DNA of 64,000 nt from Yponomeuta sedellus (Eukaryota; Arthropoda; Insecta; Lepidoptera; Yponomeutidae), in contig OW203748.1 of assembly GCA_934045075.1 (NCBI GenBank), positions 10,928,794 through 10,992,793 on the forward strand. Direction: 5' to 3'. The notes under the pieces are model-generated. The model had not been told where the DNA came from. It saw only the letters and a program-made list of their open reading frames with translations, and did not search any database. Positions 50,550 to 61,059 of this stretch are shown in pieces. The position numbers and the translations under genes were made by a program. Position 1 is the stretch's first letter; the number at the start of each line of letters is the position of its first letter.

Positions 50550-51500
50550 GGCTCCGTGTGGCATAGCGCCGCCCGAACGGGGGCGGTCGCTTAAGCTTTT
50601 AAAATCCATTTAGCGTCTCCCGGCTATTTGTTGCTGCACGCAATAAATATTGTATGAACGGTGTACTGTGCGACGTGGCTGTTTCTGTTATGGTCTAAGA
50701 GCCGGTATAACTGAAGTACAAATTCATAATTTGGTTTAGTAGGTAGTTGGCTAGTTTTGATTCAGACCGGCACATTGACCTCTTGTTCGTGGCAATGTCA
50801 TGTGAGTGACCGAACCCAAGCCTTAGGCGTAGGGCGAGCAACAGGGTAGTGTGTAGGGAGTCTTCAAATATATATTTTTAATATTTCTATGCACCTTGTA
50901 CAACTTCAATTTGTAAAACCAAGAGCATCTGCCAACAAACCAACTTCTGTATTTGTGTAGTGGTATACACAATGCTAATATTGACACTATTTGGCGTGAA
51001 CTCGGTGACCTTATTGCTGTCCGGTCACTGTTCCAGGTTGATACGTAGATAGGTGTGCTCTTGATATGTCCAGCTGCTTCACTGACAGGCACTGATATTG
51101 ATAGGTATTTGATAATTCACTGATAGCGCCGAATCAAAGTGTCCCGAGGAGGTCGCGAGCCCTTCAATCCGTCTCGAAGGACCAAAATGTGTAGTGTTAT
51201 ACACAATGCTGATATTGATACTATTTTGATATTGAGAAGGGGAATGGCGTATGAATGAAACGACCGATTCCAACAAGTACGTTAGCGTAACAAATTTATT
51301 GTGAAGTAATGAGTAAATATAGTGTAAACTAAGCAATTTCAATACATTGTACGTTCGCACGTACAGTATTTTTGTGTATTTTGGTTTGAATAAACGTCTT
51401 TAAATAAAAAAGAATTCCCGCTGAGACGCTGATAAATGCGTTTACTGGTTTATTGTTTTTTTTGTGGTTGTGCAATAAAGTGTTCTTATCTATTAATTAC
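50550..51500. other. Unassigned stretch with a short direct repeat
   Basis: TGTGTAGTGGTATACACAAT near 50955 recurs with changes near 51188. Nothing else is recognised. Confidence 0.35.
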
Positions 51501-51593
51501 CTGTGAAAACGCTAGCTAACTGAAGAAAAACACCTCAAGCTTAAAAACTTCAGCGCTTGAAAATGGCAATCCGCTGTGGGCACACGTGGTTAT

Positions 51594-51922
51594 AGTTAGA
51601 ATATTTTCGGGGCTTAATCGCGTAGTAATTTATTGCTATTTTACCTCGACGTTTCGACGACGTTACAGTCATCGTGGTCACGAGAAGACTGGTGGCTGGC
51701 ACCCGTTCGCATCTTCGGCTGATGAGGTTTCAGACTACCCTCAATCAGCCATCACAAAGCACTTAGGGTTGCGACACACTACACTGACAATGTCGGACGA
51801 TAAGCCATGCGACATAAATTACTACGCGTAAATTAAATTCTGAATACGTAAATTGAATTACATTCTAGACGGTATGTTCTAAAATTAGTTACCACAGATA
51901 TTAAGTAAGTATACCACGGATA
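51594..51922 (+). mobile_element. Penelope-like terminal repeat
   Basis: This copy begins AGAATATTTTCGGGGCTTAA and includes CTCGACGTTTCGACGACG, CATCTTCGGCTGATGAGG and GGTTGCGACACACTACACTG. It is nearly identical to 62944-63285. Confidence 0.55.
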
Positions 51923-52220
51923 CGAAAGTGAAAGTGAAAAGCATTTATTTCTATTGTAACACCATAACACAGATGATAAACAATATTTGTAGTAAAACAA
52001 AAACTTAAAAATAAAAGTACCTCATACAAAAAGGCTGCAGCTCAGCGAAATACTAGTCAGAAGCGACTAGCGCTGGTTTTCTGCTGCACCTAATTCGCTG
52101 AACTATGAACCAAATTTGATTATAAATAGAGAAAATAGACGGATACCTACATACAATAATTGGATTAAAATATTTTTTTATAGAAATAAGCGTAAAATCG
52201 AATAAAGTAATGGCCCAAAT

Positions 52221-52590
52221 TGAAGCGCTCGTGGCCTAGGCGAACCGAGTGATTGGAATCAATCACTTGGTTAAGCAACAACAGGCGCGGTCAGGTACGG
52301 GATGGGTGAGCGTCCCGTGACTACCGCTAGTGGCATTTTTCCGAGCGCTTCCGTGCTTCGCAAGGCACGTTAAGCCGTTGGTGCCGGCTGTCATATAATG
52401 GCAGTCGTTAAGCCATGTCAGAGGCCTTATGGGCGGCATGATAACTTCTGACAGTAAGGCCCGCCACTGTCTTACAATCCTCCACCAACCCGGACTTGGC
52501 CCCCGTAGTGGAGTATGGCCTAACCTTCCTGCGATGCAGGAAGAGACCCGTGCCTCAGCAGTGGGGACGTACAAGGGTTGATAACGAACG
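52221..52590 (+). mobile_element. 5S-headed SINE, full length with target duplication
   Basis: The 370-bp copy is flanked by AATGGCCCAAAT at 52209-52220 and 52591-52602. The head (about 52240-52330) contains TTAAGCAACAACAGGCGCGG, then TCAGGTACGGGATGGGTGAG, closely following the internal-promoter half of 5S rRNA. The rest is unrelated and ends TGGGGACGTACAAGGGTTGA without a poly(A). This copy defines the family ends. Confidence 0.75.
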
Positions 52591-52789
52591 AATGGCCCAA
52601 ATGCCAGAAATAAAAATAAAGCAAATTTAATACATTTTGGCGTGTGTGTGTGTGTATGTGTGTGCGTGTATGGGTGCGTGCGTGCGTGCATGTGGGGACA
52701 TAAGACAGTTACTTACAGGTAAGAGGTAACAAATCAAGTAGAGGCAACTATAGTGAGGACTGTTTGTCCAACAGTAACATTTTGAAGTT

Positions 52790-53315
52790 TCAGACTACCG
52801 TCAATCAGCCATCATAGGGTTGCGACACACTACACTGACAATGTCGAACTATAAGACTTTTTTCGACTCGAACACTTCTTGATGACCGGATCCCACGTTT
52901 GCGACAGTTTGAAACCACATTACCGATTAAAATTTTTGTGTTTCTTCATTTCAACCGCTTTACGCACAATTCGTCTATAATAATGGCGATCGTTGGAAAG
53001 TACCGATGGTTTGTGTAATTCTATCCAGTGGTTTGATCCTGATTAAAGCTGATGTTCCGCTATCGCTGACTTTTCCACCTTGCGGTTTGACAGCTGCGAT
53101 AAGTTCCTCGACTCTTTCAGCAATGGTCCGCTTAGTTTGTCCGATATAAGAACTACCGCAACTGCAATCGACTTTGTACACACCTGGTGTTTGATAGGTT
53201 ACCTATGGTGACCTTGACTGTTCCTACCTGCGCTGCTATTTCGAGCAGTGGAGTAAAAACTGAAATATTCTAACTATGTGTACAAGTCGCGAAAGTTTAA
53301 AATATGTTATAACAA
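52790..53315 (-). mobile_element. Penelope-like element fragment with GIY-YIG motif
   Basis: The frame at 52975-53181 (minus) reads YKVDCSCGSSYIGQTKRTIA, the GIY-YIG endonuclease core of Penelope-like elements, and then decays. The fragment is bordered by the element's terminal-repeat sequence in opposite orientations (52790-52855 plus; 53268-53315 minus, complementary to 62926-62960). No reverse transcriptase remains. Confidence 0.65.
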
Positions 53316-53465
53316 ACACGTGGTTATTAAGCCCACTCTCTCTTTCTCTCTTTGAGAGAAGGCCTGTGCCCCGCAGTGGGACGTTTATAGGCTAAATACA
53401 AACAAAAAAATATGTTAAAACACAAGACAGTCATTTTTGAACTAAAACTTTCGTAAGCACAACAC

Positions 53466-53835
53466 ATTGTAGACTTTTAGTCCGGATCTTCTTACGGGTG
53501 TTGTTATATCGGAAGAGTCCGACCCGGTTTCGCTCACCATGATTAAGCTCTGCGAATCGGAGCGAAACCTGGTCGGACTCTTCCGATATAACAACATCCG
53601 TAAGTAGATCCGACCTCTATGGCGTAACGGTAGCGCGTCTGCCTACCATGCAAGAGGTCCCGGGTTCGAATCTCGGCTGGGAACAAAAAAAACCCAGGTC
53701 TTGGATGTTTACATGTTTGTGATGTCGTTGTTTCTGGTTCCCACGACACAGGGTATCCTAGTGTGGGGCCAGAAGCAATGTATGTGCCAGTATGTAAATG
53801 TTATGTTATGTTAGATCCGGACTAAAAGTCTACAA
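53466..53835. mobile_element. Inverted-repeat element A, interrupted by a SINE
   Basis: Left arm 53466-53525, right arm split at TAGATCCG by the SINE at 53613-53811. Confidence 0.7.
53613..53811 (+). mobile_element. tRNA-headed SINE (CCTCCGTGG family), nested
   Basis: A 199-bp copy flanked by TAGATCCG at 53605-53612 and 53812-53819. The head has ATGGCGTAACGGTAGCGCG and GGGTTCGAATCTC; the body ends with GTTATGTTATG. Confidence 0.75.
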
Positions 53836-54262
53836 CCAGACAGTCATTTCTTTGTTTTTTATTGTATTTCAAACCACGAAAAATACATGTTGTGCTTTCT
53901 TACGCCGGATCCTGTACTACTTTTTGTGTACGTAGAGCTGGATGCGTGACGGTAAAATATGACGCGGTTCCAGCTCTCGAGCGAAGGGGATAATTCGTAC
54001 TCTATCTTTGGATTCAAGCAGGTGGTTGAACACTTGTCTACCATTCGAGAGGACGTGGGTTCCAAGGAATCGAAAAAATGGAATTTATTTAAAAACCTAT
54101 TTAGAGGCTAAAAATTTCACCCATGCCGGGATTCGAACCCGCAATCTCTGGCTATCCGTGCCAGGTTTAAATAGGTTTTTAAATTTGTTCCTTAACACGG
54201 GTTAGTGCATTAAAATAAAAATAGTATCAAGGGAATTTAGCTAAAACATATTAAAAGGTTAC

Positions 54263-54476
54263 ACTATTTTTATTTTTAATGCACTAACCCGTGCTAAGGA
54301 ACAAATTTAAAAACCTATTTAGAGGCTAAAAATTTCACCCATGCCGGGATTCGAACCCGCAACCTCTGGCTATCCGTACCGTATCCGTTACTGGTACGGA
54401 TAGCCAGAGGTTGCGGGTTCGAATCCCGGCATGGGTGAAATTTTTAGCCTCTAAATAGGTTTTTAAAAATATTAAA
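54263..54476. repeat. Near-perfect hairpin of two tRNA-like repeats
   Basis: The left arm (54263-54381) and right arm (54393-54476) are complementary over the tRNA-like segment and its flank, with only about 10 bases between. Each arm holds GGTTCGAATCCCGGCATGGG, a good B-box, and TAGCCTCTAAATAGGTTTTT. A partial copy precedes it at 54085-54235. Confidence 0.75.
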
Positions 54477-54489
54477 AGGTTATTTAGAG

Positions 54490-54925
54490 CGCTTGAATAC
54501 CGTTAGTGGCATTATTTCCAAACGCTTACGTGTTTTCCAAGGCACGTTAAGCCGTAGGTGCCGACTGTCATGCAATGGCAGTAATTAAGCCATATCAGAG
54601 GCCTTATGACGGCTTGATATACTTCTGACAGTAAAGCCCGCCACTGTCTTACAATCCTCCATCAACCCGGACTTGGCCCCCGTGGTGGAGTATGGCCTCC
54701 ACCACGGGGGCATCGGAGATATCAACTCTGCCATATATGTCCCCACTGCTGGGGCACGGGTCTCTTCCTGCATCGTAGGAAGGTTAGGCAATGGGGGCCA
54801 AGTCCGGGTTGGTGGAGGATTGTAAGACAGTGGCAGGCTGTCAGAAGTTATCAAGCCGCCCTTAAGGCGTCTGACATGGCTTAACGACTAACATTTCATG
54901 ACAGCCGTTGCGAAGGACGGATAAA
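54490..54925. mobile_element. Inverted pair of 5S-headed SINE fragments
   Basis: A plus copy (54490-54700) and a minus copy (54730-54925), tail to tail. The centre holds CCACCACGGGGGC palindromic sequence. Confidence 0.5.
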
Positions 54926-55216
54926 AAAAGATGTAATTACATGTAAAAATAATGTATTCTACATGTAAATATTATGTATGAAGAATATCACATGCAAATG
55001 CGTCTACACTTCGCCAAGGTTTGCTCTGGAAGAAATAGCTCACAGAGACTAGCTCGCCTTTGTACAGCAGACGGCAGATGAACCTTTACAAGCGTGCACT
55101 ATTCTCCAGTACGTTCCAGGCGACTTTAGAACATAAATATTGCATTTTTTTATGTATTTGGTGACATTTTCTTCTATCGTATTTAGCTATAAGAAAGTGT
55201 ATATTGTTATTAATCC

Positions 55217-55474
55217 TCACAAATCTGACTGTGCACTTGAATCAGCTTTAAGATTTGAGGTAAACGCACGGGTTATAGGCCTGAGTCTATTTTCAAATAT
55301 TAAAAATCTTGCGTCACTATGTGTGCCATCGAACTCGTCCAAAACATCTTCAACGATTTTTTTTTGTATATTTGCTAGTTCTGAGAATAGGCCGTATGGC
55401 AAAGCAAAGTTTGCCCAGTCAGTCGTCGTCACACCGTATCTTTTACCTGGGTGGGAAGAGTTGACCAGAGACAA
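55217..55474 (-). CDS. Unrecognised 85-codon frame, part of a diverged family
   Basis: The frame contains GVTTTDWANFALPYGLF, ELANIQKKIVEDVLDEFDG and ARFLIFENRLRPITRAF. A diverged relative at 33758-33838 (minus) reads [20 protein letters not shown] and keeps the reading frame despite many base changes, so the segment was once coding. It is not recognisable as a known family. The neighbouring plus strand (55430-55510) is LINE-derived. It could be a fragment of an unknown element or a multi-copy gene. Confidence 0.35.
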   Translation of the reverse strand: MSLVNSSHPGKRYGVTTTDWANFALPYGLFSELANIQKKIVEDVLDEFDGTHSDARFLIFENRLRPITRAFTSNLKADSSAQSDL

Positions 55475-55780
55475 GAAAGAGTGAAAATCTAAAGGGGAGG
55501 CTTAAGAAAATATAAATAATACTAGAATACGGTTTTTAATTGTTTAAAACACATTATATTGAAGACGATGAATTTATTTTATTGATAGAAGCTTAAAAAA
55601 AAAAAAAAAATAAAATACAGTTCTTAAATCTTAACGCTTCGCTTAGAAAACAATGATTTTTATTTCATTGGATTGGTGGTGCAAATAAAGAACTAAATAA
55701 AGAAAATTAACCTCGACACGTTCCGGGTAGCCCCTTATTATTATCAATACTTTTATTTCACTTAAACAAGTGTACAATAG

Positions 55781-56012
55781 ATTGTAGACTTTTAGTCCGG
55801 ATTTACTTACGGGTGTTGTTATATCGGAAAAGTCCGACCAGGTTTCGCTCCGATTCGCAGAGCTTAATCATGGTGAGCAGAGACGGAGCTCGCGTCGTCG
55901 GTTGCTTGTCTCACACTACGGGCAAGCGCGCGGCGCGCCCGCGCCGAGATAGGTGGGGCGGGTACCTAATATAACAACACCCGTAAGTAAATCCGGACTA
56001 AAAGTCTACAAT
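55781..56012. mobile_element. Inverted-repeat element A
   Basis: The most complete copy, 232 bp, with ends ATTGTAGACTTTTAGTCCGG and its exact inverse and a GC-rich centre. Confidence 0.7.
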
Positions 56013-56181
56013 GTGTGGTGCTTACGAAAGTTTTAGTTCAAAAAGTGTACAATACGAGAGTACTAATAATTTAAGCATTTACTACCAGTCGGAGAGGAAA
56101 TGGCAGAAAAAGGTAGACGTGCAAAGAAACAAGACAGAGGAAAGGAGTAGCTGCAATATAAAGGTACTAATATTATTATAT

Positions 56182-56552
56182 TGTTAGGAATATTTTAGTA
56201 GTAGAGACTGGCAACAATCTCAAGACGTCACCGTTCCTATATAAAGCGTGCGCCGTACGCGCTCCGGTCTCTTTTGCTGTCTGGATTTACTTCTAGTAGG
56301 TTCGTCGTGGTTTGTCGCCAGTCTGGTGAGGTTATATTTCCGTTACTTTTGATTTGTGTTCCTTGTAATTAGAGTGCTATGTGCTTTGTAAATTCTTATA
56401 AGACTATTTGAGAAAAGATTATTCCAGTGGAGTTTCTTGGCTGCCTTCTTCTCCACTACGGCTTCAGCCCGAAGGTGGCTCAGGAATTTGACATTGAATA
56501 AAATTTCTGAAAGGGCACTCATTTCTATTATTTCTACGCCTGATTCCTTACA
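56182..56552 (+). repeat. Left LTR
   Basis: The 371-bp LTR begins TGTTAGGAAT and ends TTCCTTACA. Its internal landmarks are TATATAAAG at 56238-56246 followed by a short GC palindrome (GCGTGCGCCGTACGCGC), and AATAAA at 56497-56502. By eye it matches the right LTR at every base. Confidence 0.88.
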
Positions 56553-56571
56553 TCAGAAGTGGGATTCAACC
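56553..56571 (+). other. Primer-binding-site candidate (tRNA-Leu-like)
   Basis: TCAGAAGTGGGATTCAACC directly after the left LTR is complementary to the 3' T-arm and acceptor stem of a tRNA-Leu, as I recall that sequence, with one base missing near the end. Pairing would begin about five bases inside the tRNA 3' end. Confidence 0.45.
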
Positions 56572-58661
56572 TTCTTTCCTACATTAACATTAAAGTTTTG
56601 GCCCCCTGAGTAATTCTGTACTTTTTCGGAATTTATTTGCAATTTTCTAATTTACCCACAAAACACGTGTCGAGAGAAAAACCTATTCGGTGAGACCTTT
56701 CTTTGTTATTAGCGGTTGTGTTCGCACACCATGCTTGTATTCTGTTTGCCAGATTGATAGATTATCTCGTCTACAAACGCGGGCGGCGCTCGCGAACCTC
56801 GCGATCTCGCAACAGGCGCTTGTGTGGTCGCCAATTATAGGGCAGATGACCAGATGCGCGATTGAGCGTACGACTCGTTCAACGTAACCGTGGTGACCGC
56901 CGATGATACATCCTGTGACCGAGGCGGTGGAGCCGCACTCATCGTGATGGCGACCGGGCATGGATTACGATCATAAGCATCGTGGCGATCGAGGTCGCAG
57001 CCGCGAATCGTGGCATACCTTTGTGCCGAGACTGAACGCGTTGGAGACGCGCTCGCTGCTGGTGAGGTCCACCGAGCCAACTTTAAAAAGTTACAGAGCA
57101 GATTGTGAAAGCTATACCAGTGGCTGAGGTCAGTAAGTGCGCAAAACTTTAAAGTCTAGTTTTGACCCCTAAATTCGCAATGTCTGCCTGGTTCGGTTGG
57201 TGGGTAAAGTTGTTCGAATAATAAATCAAATAACTAATAAAGTGTAGCTACTTTGACGTAGTCTCACCTAAATGAATTAAAAAATAGAAGACCAATCATG
57301 TAAATACGACCTTAAAATGTAACAAACCTAAGTGCAAATGATTACGATTATATCGCAATCAATTAATTTACATCCCGGTCCCGTGAAGACAATAATGTGC
57401 TTCCCCTTAAGACTAGTTCTTGTGTTACCCCTTAAGAATCATGACGTTCATAAGGCTAGCCGATTTGTAGGCAGTATAATGAAGTGCAACAATAAGCAAC
57501 TGCAAAAACAAATCTACCCACCACACCACAAAAAAAAGATCTGTTGGTTTCTTACAAATAGTGTATACTTGTAAGACAACGTTTGTGAAGTTCCCAGTGA
57601 CTAGTAGGCGAAATATATTCTGTGGTCGAGTGTGGTTGCGTTTCTGATAAATGCATTCCAGTGTTAAGTGAAATGAAAAGGTTTCGTTTAAGAGCCAGCT
57701 ACAACTATTGTTTTCTTAATCACGAGCTGTAACGCTTATATTGTTGTTTGCAAAGTAGATGCGAAAAATGTGTGTGTAAATTGGATTGTTTCGAAAATGT
57801 ACGAAATGTAAAAAAACTGAGCAAGCTTTTCGCTTTTATTCGCAAAACATAATTATGTGAACTTGATTGTGTTCGGAGTTGCGTACCGAGAGGTGCGTTG
57901 TTAACGTGTCTATTAAGAGTGCTTTTCAGGATGAATAGATTGCGCTTTCGGTGCTTCCGTAGCTGACGGCCGACGTGTGCACATATCAAGCTACTACGGA
58001 GCCAGACTGCCCTGCGCGCAAATGCACGTTGTTGCTTACATGTTGCCAAGCGTAACCGCGCCGTACCCGAGGAAGAACTATCAAAGGAGAACGGGTCTGT
58101 AGAGTTTTACCACAGCGAATATCCACGGGAACATCTATGAGTAATGTGAAGGTATGTCAACCCTCTTCCTGTCACGGTTACATAAGATGCAACTCTTGTC
58201 AATAAATTCGTAAGACTTGAAAACGGTTTCAGTTCATGTACGGTTATTCTGGATAAGACAATAATGTGCCCATATCATAGTGGAAGGACACACGAGCTTA
58301 GAGAGTTTGCCTGTTTGTTTTCTTTATGTGCAGGAAAAGCCGAGCGAGTAAGCGAAGCGGTGCACTGCTGCCAAGCACGAAGGCACTGTTGTTGAACGCG
58401 ACTACGCGTTGCTGTCGCGTGCAACTGCGTGTTGCTAGCTGCGATTGTGCGCCTGACAAGTGCAAGTGCGCGCCGCAGGCTGCGACTGCGCGCCGCTGCT
58501 GCCTGTGACTGTGTGTCTGCCGTGCGCGAGTGCGCGCTGATGTCGCGTGTGACTGCGCTCTGCCAAATGGGCGGTATGCTGGAGTCTTTGCGATAAGGCC
58601 TTGTGATGCCTCTGTCAATAGCCATCGAATAGTATATGGACGAAGTACATGTATTATCGGT
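56572..58661 (+). other. LTR-element interior, left part, no gene seen
   Basis: This follows the primer site and holds only short open frames (about 65-145 codons) with no recognised motif. From 57950 it becomes GC-rich and repetitive. I see no gag-like zinc knuckle or protease motif. Confidence 0.5.
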
Positions 58662-58990
58662 GTGAAAGCTTTTCGGTACGCGAACTTGTTGGTGCCTATG
58701 CCGAAGAGTCACTATGTGGTACGTAGACTTTGATGCCTATACCAATAGTGTGGGTTGGTATGCGAACTTGGGAGCCTATGCCAACGGGAGTGAAAGCTTT
58801 TCGGTACGCGAACTTGGTGCCTATGCCGAAGAGTCACTATGTGGTACGCAGACTTTGATGCCTATGCCAATAGTGTGGGTTGGTATGCGAACTTGGGAGC
58901 CTATGCCAACGGAAGCGAAATCTTTTCGGTATGCGAACTTGGAGGAGCCTATGCCGAAGAGTCGCTATTTGACACGTACTTTGTCAAAAA
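58662..58990 (+). repeat. Tandem repeat, period about 125-128 bp
   Basis: About two and a half copies start at 58662, 58790 and 58915. Each carries GAAAGCTTTTCGGTACGCGA-like starts and GCCGAAGAGTC. A three-base length change between copies and differing frames argue against a protein. Confidence 0.75.
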
Positions 58991-59329
58991 GCGTTTGCAT
59001 GCGTAATTGGGTCGACCCGAGTGTTATTTTTTTTAATGTGATCTGGGACTATTCAGTTTGTGATTTTAAAAGATTACAAATTGTTTAGCCATGGGTCGAT
59101 TTAACCTCATTTCATGCTAGGTGGTTGGCAGTTTAACTCGCTCTAACTAAACTAACAAGGGTGAATTATCAGTGAGTTCCGCCCCTGCGTTGACATGTGT
59201 CGTCCGCCACACTAATGACTTATCTAGCTATTCAAGACGCGAGTGCGCGCTGCTGTCGCGTGCGACGGCGTGCCGCTGGCGAAGGCGACTGCGCGCTTAC
59301 TAGCGCTACTATCGCGTGAGACTGCGCGC

Positions 59330-60235
59330 TGCTAGCCGTTGCAAGTGCGCGCTGCTACCGAGAGCTAGTGCGCGCTGCTGCCAAGCGCGACCACGCGCTG
59401 CTGCCGAGGGCTGACGCACGCTGCTGCCGAGCGCGACCACGCGCTGCTGCCGAGCGCTGACGCACGCTGCTGCCGAGCGCGACCACGCGCTGCTGCTGAG
59501 CGCTGACGCGCGCTGCTGCTGAGCGCTGACGCGCGCTGCTGCTGAGCGCTGACGCGCGCTGCTGCTGAGCGCTGACGCGCGCTGCTGCCGAGCGCTGCTG
59601 CTGTGCGCAGACGCGCGCTGCTGCCGAGCGCTGACGCACGCTGCTGCCGAGCGCGACCACGCGCTGCTGCTGAGCGCTGACGCGCGCTGCTGCTGAGCGC
59701 TGACGCACGCTGCTGCCGAGCGCTGACGCACGCTGCTGCCGAGCGCGACCACGCGCTGCTGCCGAGCGCGACCATGCGCTGCTGCCGAGCGCGACCACGC
59801 GCTGCTGCCGAGCGCGACCACGCGCTGCTGCCGATCGCTGACGCGCGCTGCTGCCGAGCGCTGACGCGCGCTGCCTCCGAGCGCTGACACGCGCTGCTGC
59901 GCGCTGCTGCCGAGCGCTGACACGCGCTGCCTCCGAGCGCTGACGCGCGCTGCTGCTGGCTGTGACTGCGCGCCTGACAAGCGCAAGTGCGCGCCTCTGC
60001 TGGCTGCGACTATGCGCCTGCCGTGCGCAAGTGCTCACTGCTGCTGAGCGCTGACGCGCGCTGTTGCTGAGCACTGACGCGCGCTGCTGCGCGCTGCTGC
60101 TGGGCGCAAACGCGCGCTGCTGCTGGCTGTGACTGCGCGCCTGACAAGCGCAAGTGCGCGCCTCTGCTGGCTGCGACTACGCGCCTACCGTGCGCAAGTG
60201 CTCACTGCTGCTGAGCGCTTGCTGTGGCTGTGCAA
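59330..60235. repeat. GC-rich minisatellite, 23-bp unit
   Basis: The unit GACGCGCGCTGCTGCTGAGC plus GCT recurs every 23 bases (for example at 59505, 59528, 59551 and 59574), with CCGAGC and GACCACG variants. Because 23 is not a multiple of 3 and the unit has no stop on the minus strand, long overlapping frames appear in all three minus frames. Related degenerate units occur at 58330-58560 and 59224-59330. Confidence 0.85.
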
Positions 60236-60688
60236 GACTGCGTACCCACATAACCGCGCGCGAGCATTCCTCGGGATGTTTGTGTGAATTGATGAATGAA
60301 ATGGATCCATTGTGCGATATGTTTCATGATAACAAACGAGTGATGAATAGACGTTGAACGTATGAATGAACGGAGTGAAACGTACTCAACGTATAGAACA
60401 TGGATAGTTCATGAAATGCTAAGAATAAACTCTTGGTGTTTTATGGATCCGTGGTGTAGACGGTATGTTTGATAGCAGAAAGATGGCCTTGATAGACAGA
60501 TGGATGTGAGATGTAGGCACAATTTGCGAAATCGATGAGATGCTTAAGCTTGTTTTCAAATTGCAGATGATACACTGCTCAAAGTGGCGCTGTGACGTTT
60601 CTCGTGGGTGTGCTGCGCAAGATCACGCTTGTCAAGACCAGAAATGTCCCAGAGAGGGTCGAGGACGACCCTGTGTCAGGAGAGGCCG

Positions 60689-61059
60689 TGTTAGGAATAT
60701 TTTAGTAGTAGAGACTGGCAACAATCTCAAGACGTCACCGTTCCTATATAAAGCGTGCGCCGTACGCGCTCCGGTCTCTTTTGCTGTCTGGATTTACTTC
60801 TAGTAGGTTCGTCGTGGTTTGTCGCCAGTCTGGTGAGGTTATATTTCCGTTACTTTTGATTTGTGTTCCTTGTAATTAGAGTGCTATGTGCTTTGTAAAT
60901 TCTTATAAGACTATTTGAGAAAAGATTATTCCAGTGGAGTTTCTTGGCTGCCTTCTTCTCCACTACGGCTTCAGCCCGAAGGTGGCTCAGGAATTTGACA
61001 TTGAATAAAATTTCTGAAAGGGCACTCATTTCTATTATTTCTACGCCTGATTCCTTACA
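60689..61059 (+). repeat. Right LTR
   Basis: The second copy of the 371-bp LTR, with TATA-like and AATAAA motifs at the equivalent positions, is followed by ATAT. The identity with the left LTR implies a very recent insertion or gene conversion. Confidence 0.88.

Larger units (their letters stand above)
56182..61059 (+). mobile_element. Young non-autonomous LTR retrotransposon with repeat-filled interior
   Basis: Two 371-bp direct repeats (TG...CA ends) enclose a 4136-bp interior and are flanked by ATAT on both sides, which fits a 4-bp target duplication. A primer-site-like sequence follows the left LTR, and a purine-rich stretch (AGGAGAGGCCG) precedes the right one. The interior has no gag, protease, reverse transcriptase or integrase frame. 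Instead it holds a leader, a 128-bp tandem repeat and a GC-rich 23-bp minisatellite. This is a large non-coding (LARD-type) derivative that depends on a partner. Confidence 0.85.

Noticed and set aside
51717..51724. CTGATGAG as a hammerhead core on the plus strand of the Penelope-like repeat
   Set aside because: No GAAA element follows at a workable distance and no stems form.
58714..59088. Plus-strand 124-codon frame with repeated YANL and AYA motifs
   Set aside because: It is the 128-bp tandem read in a frame that changes between copies.
59309..60074. Minus-strand frames of 136-239 codons, Ala/Arg/Ser-rich
   Set aside because: All three frames are open because of the 23-bp minisatellite; there is no frame preference.
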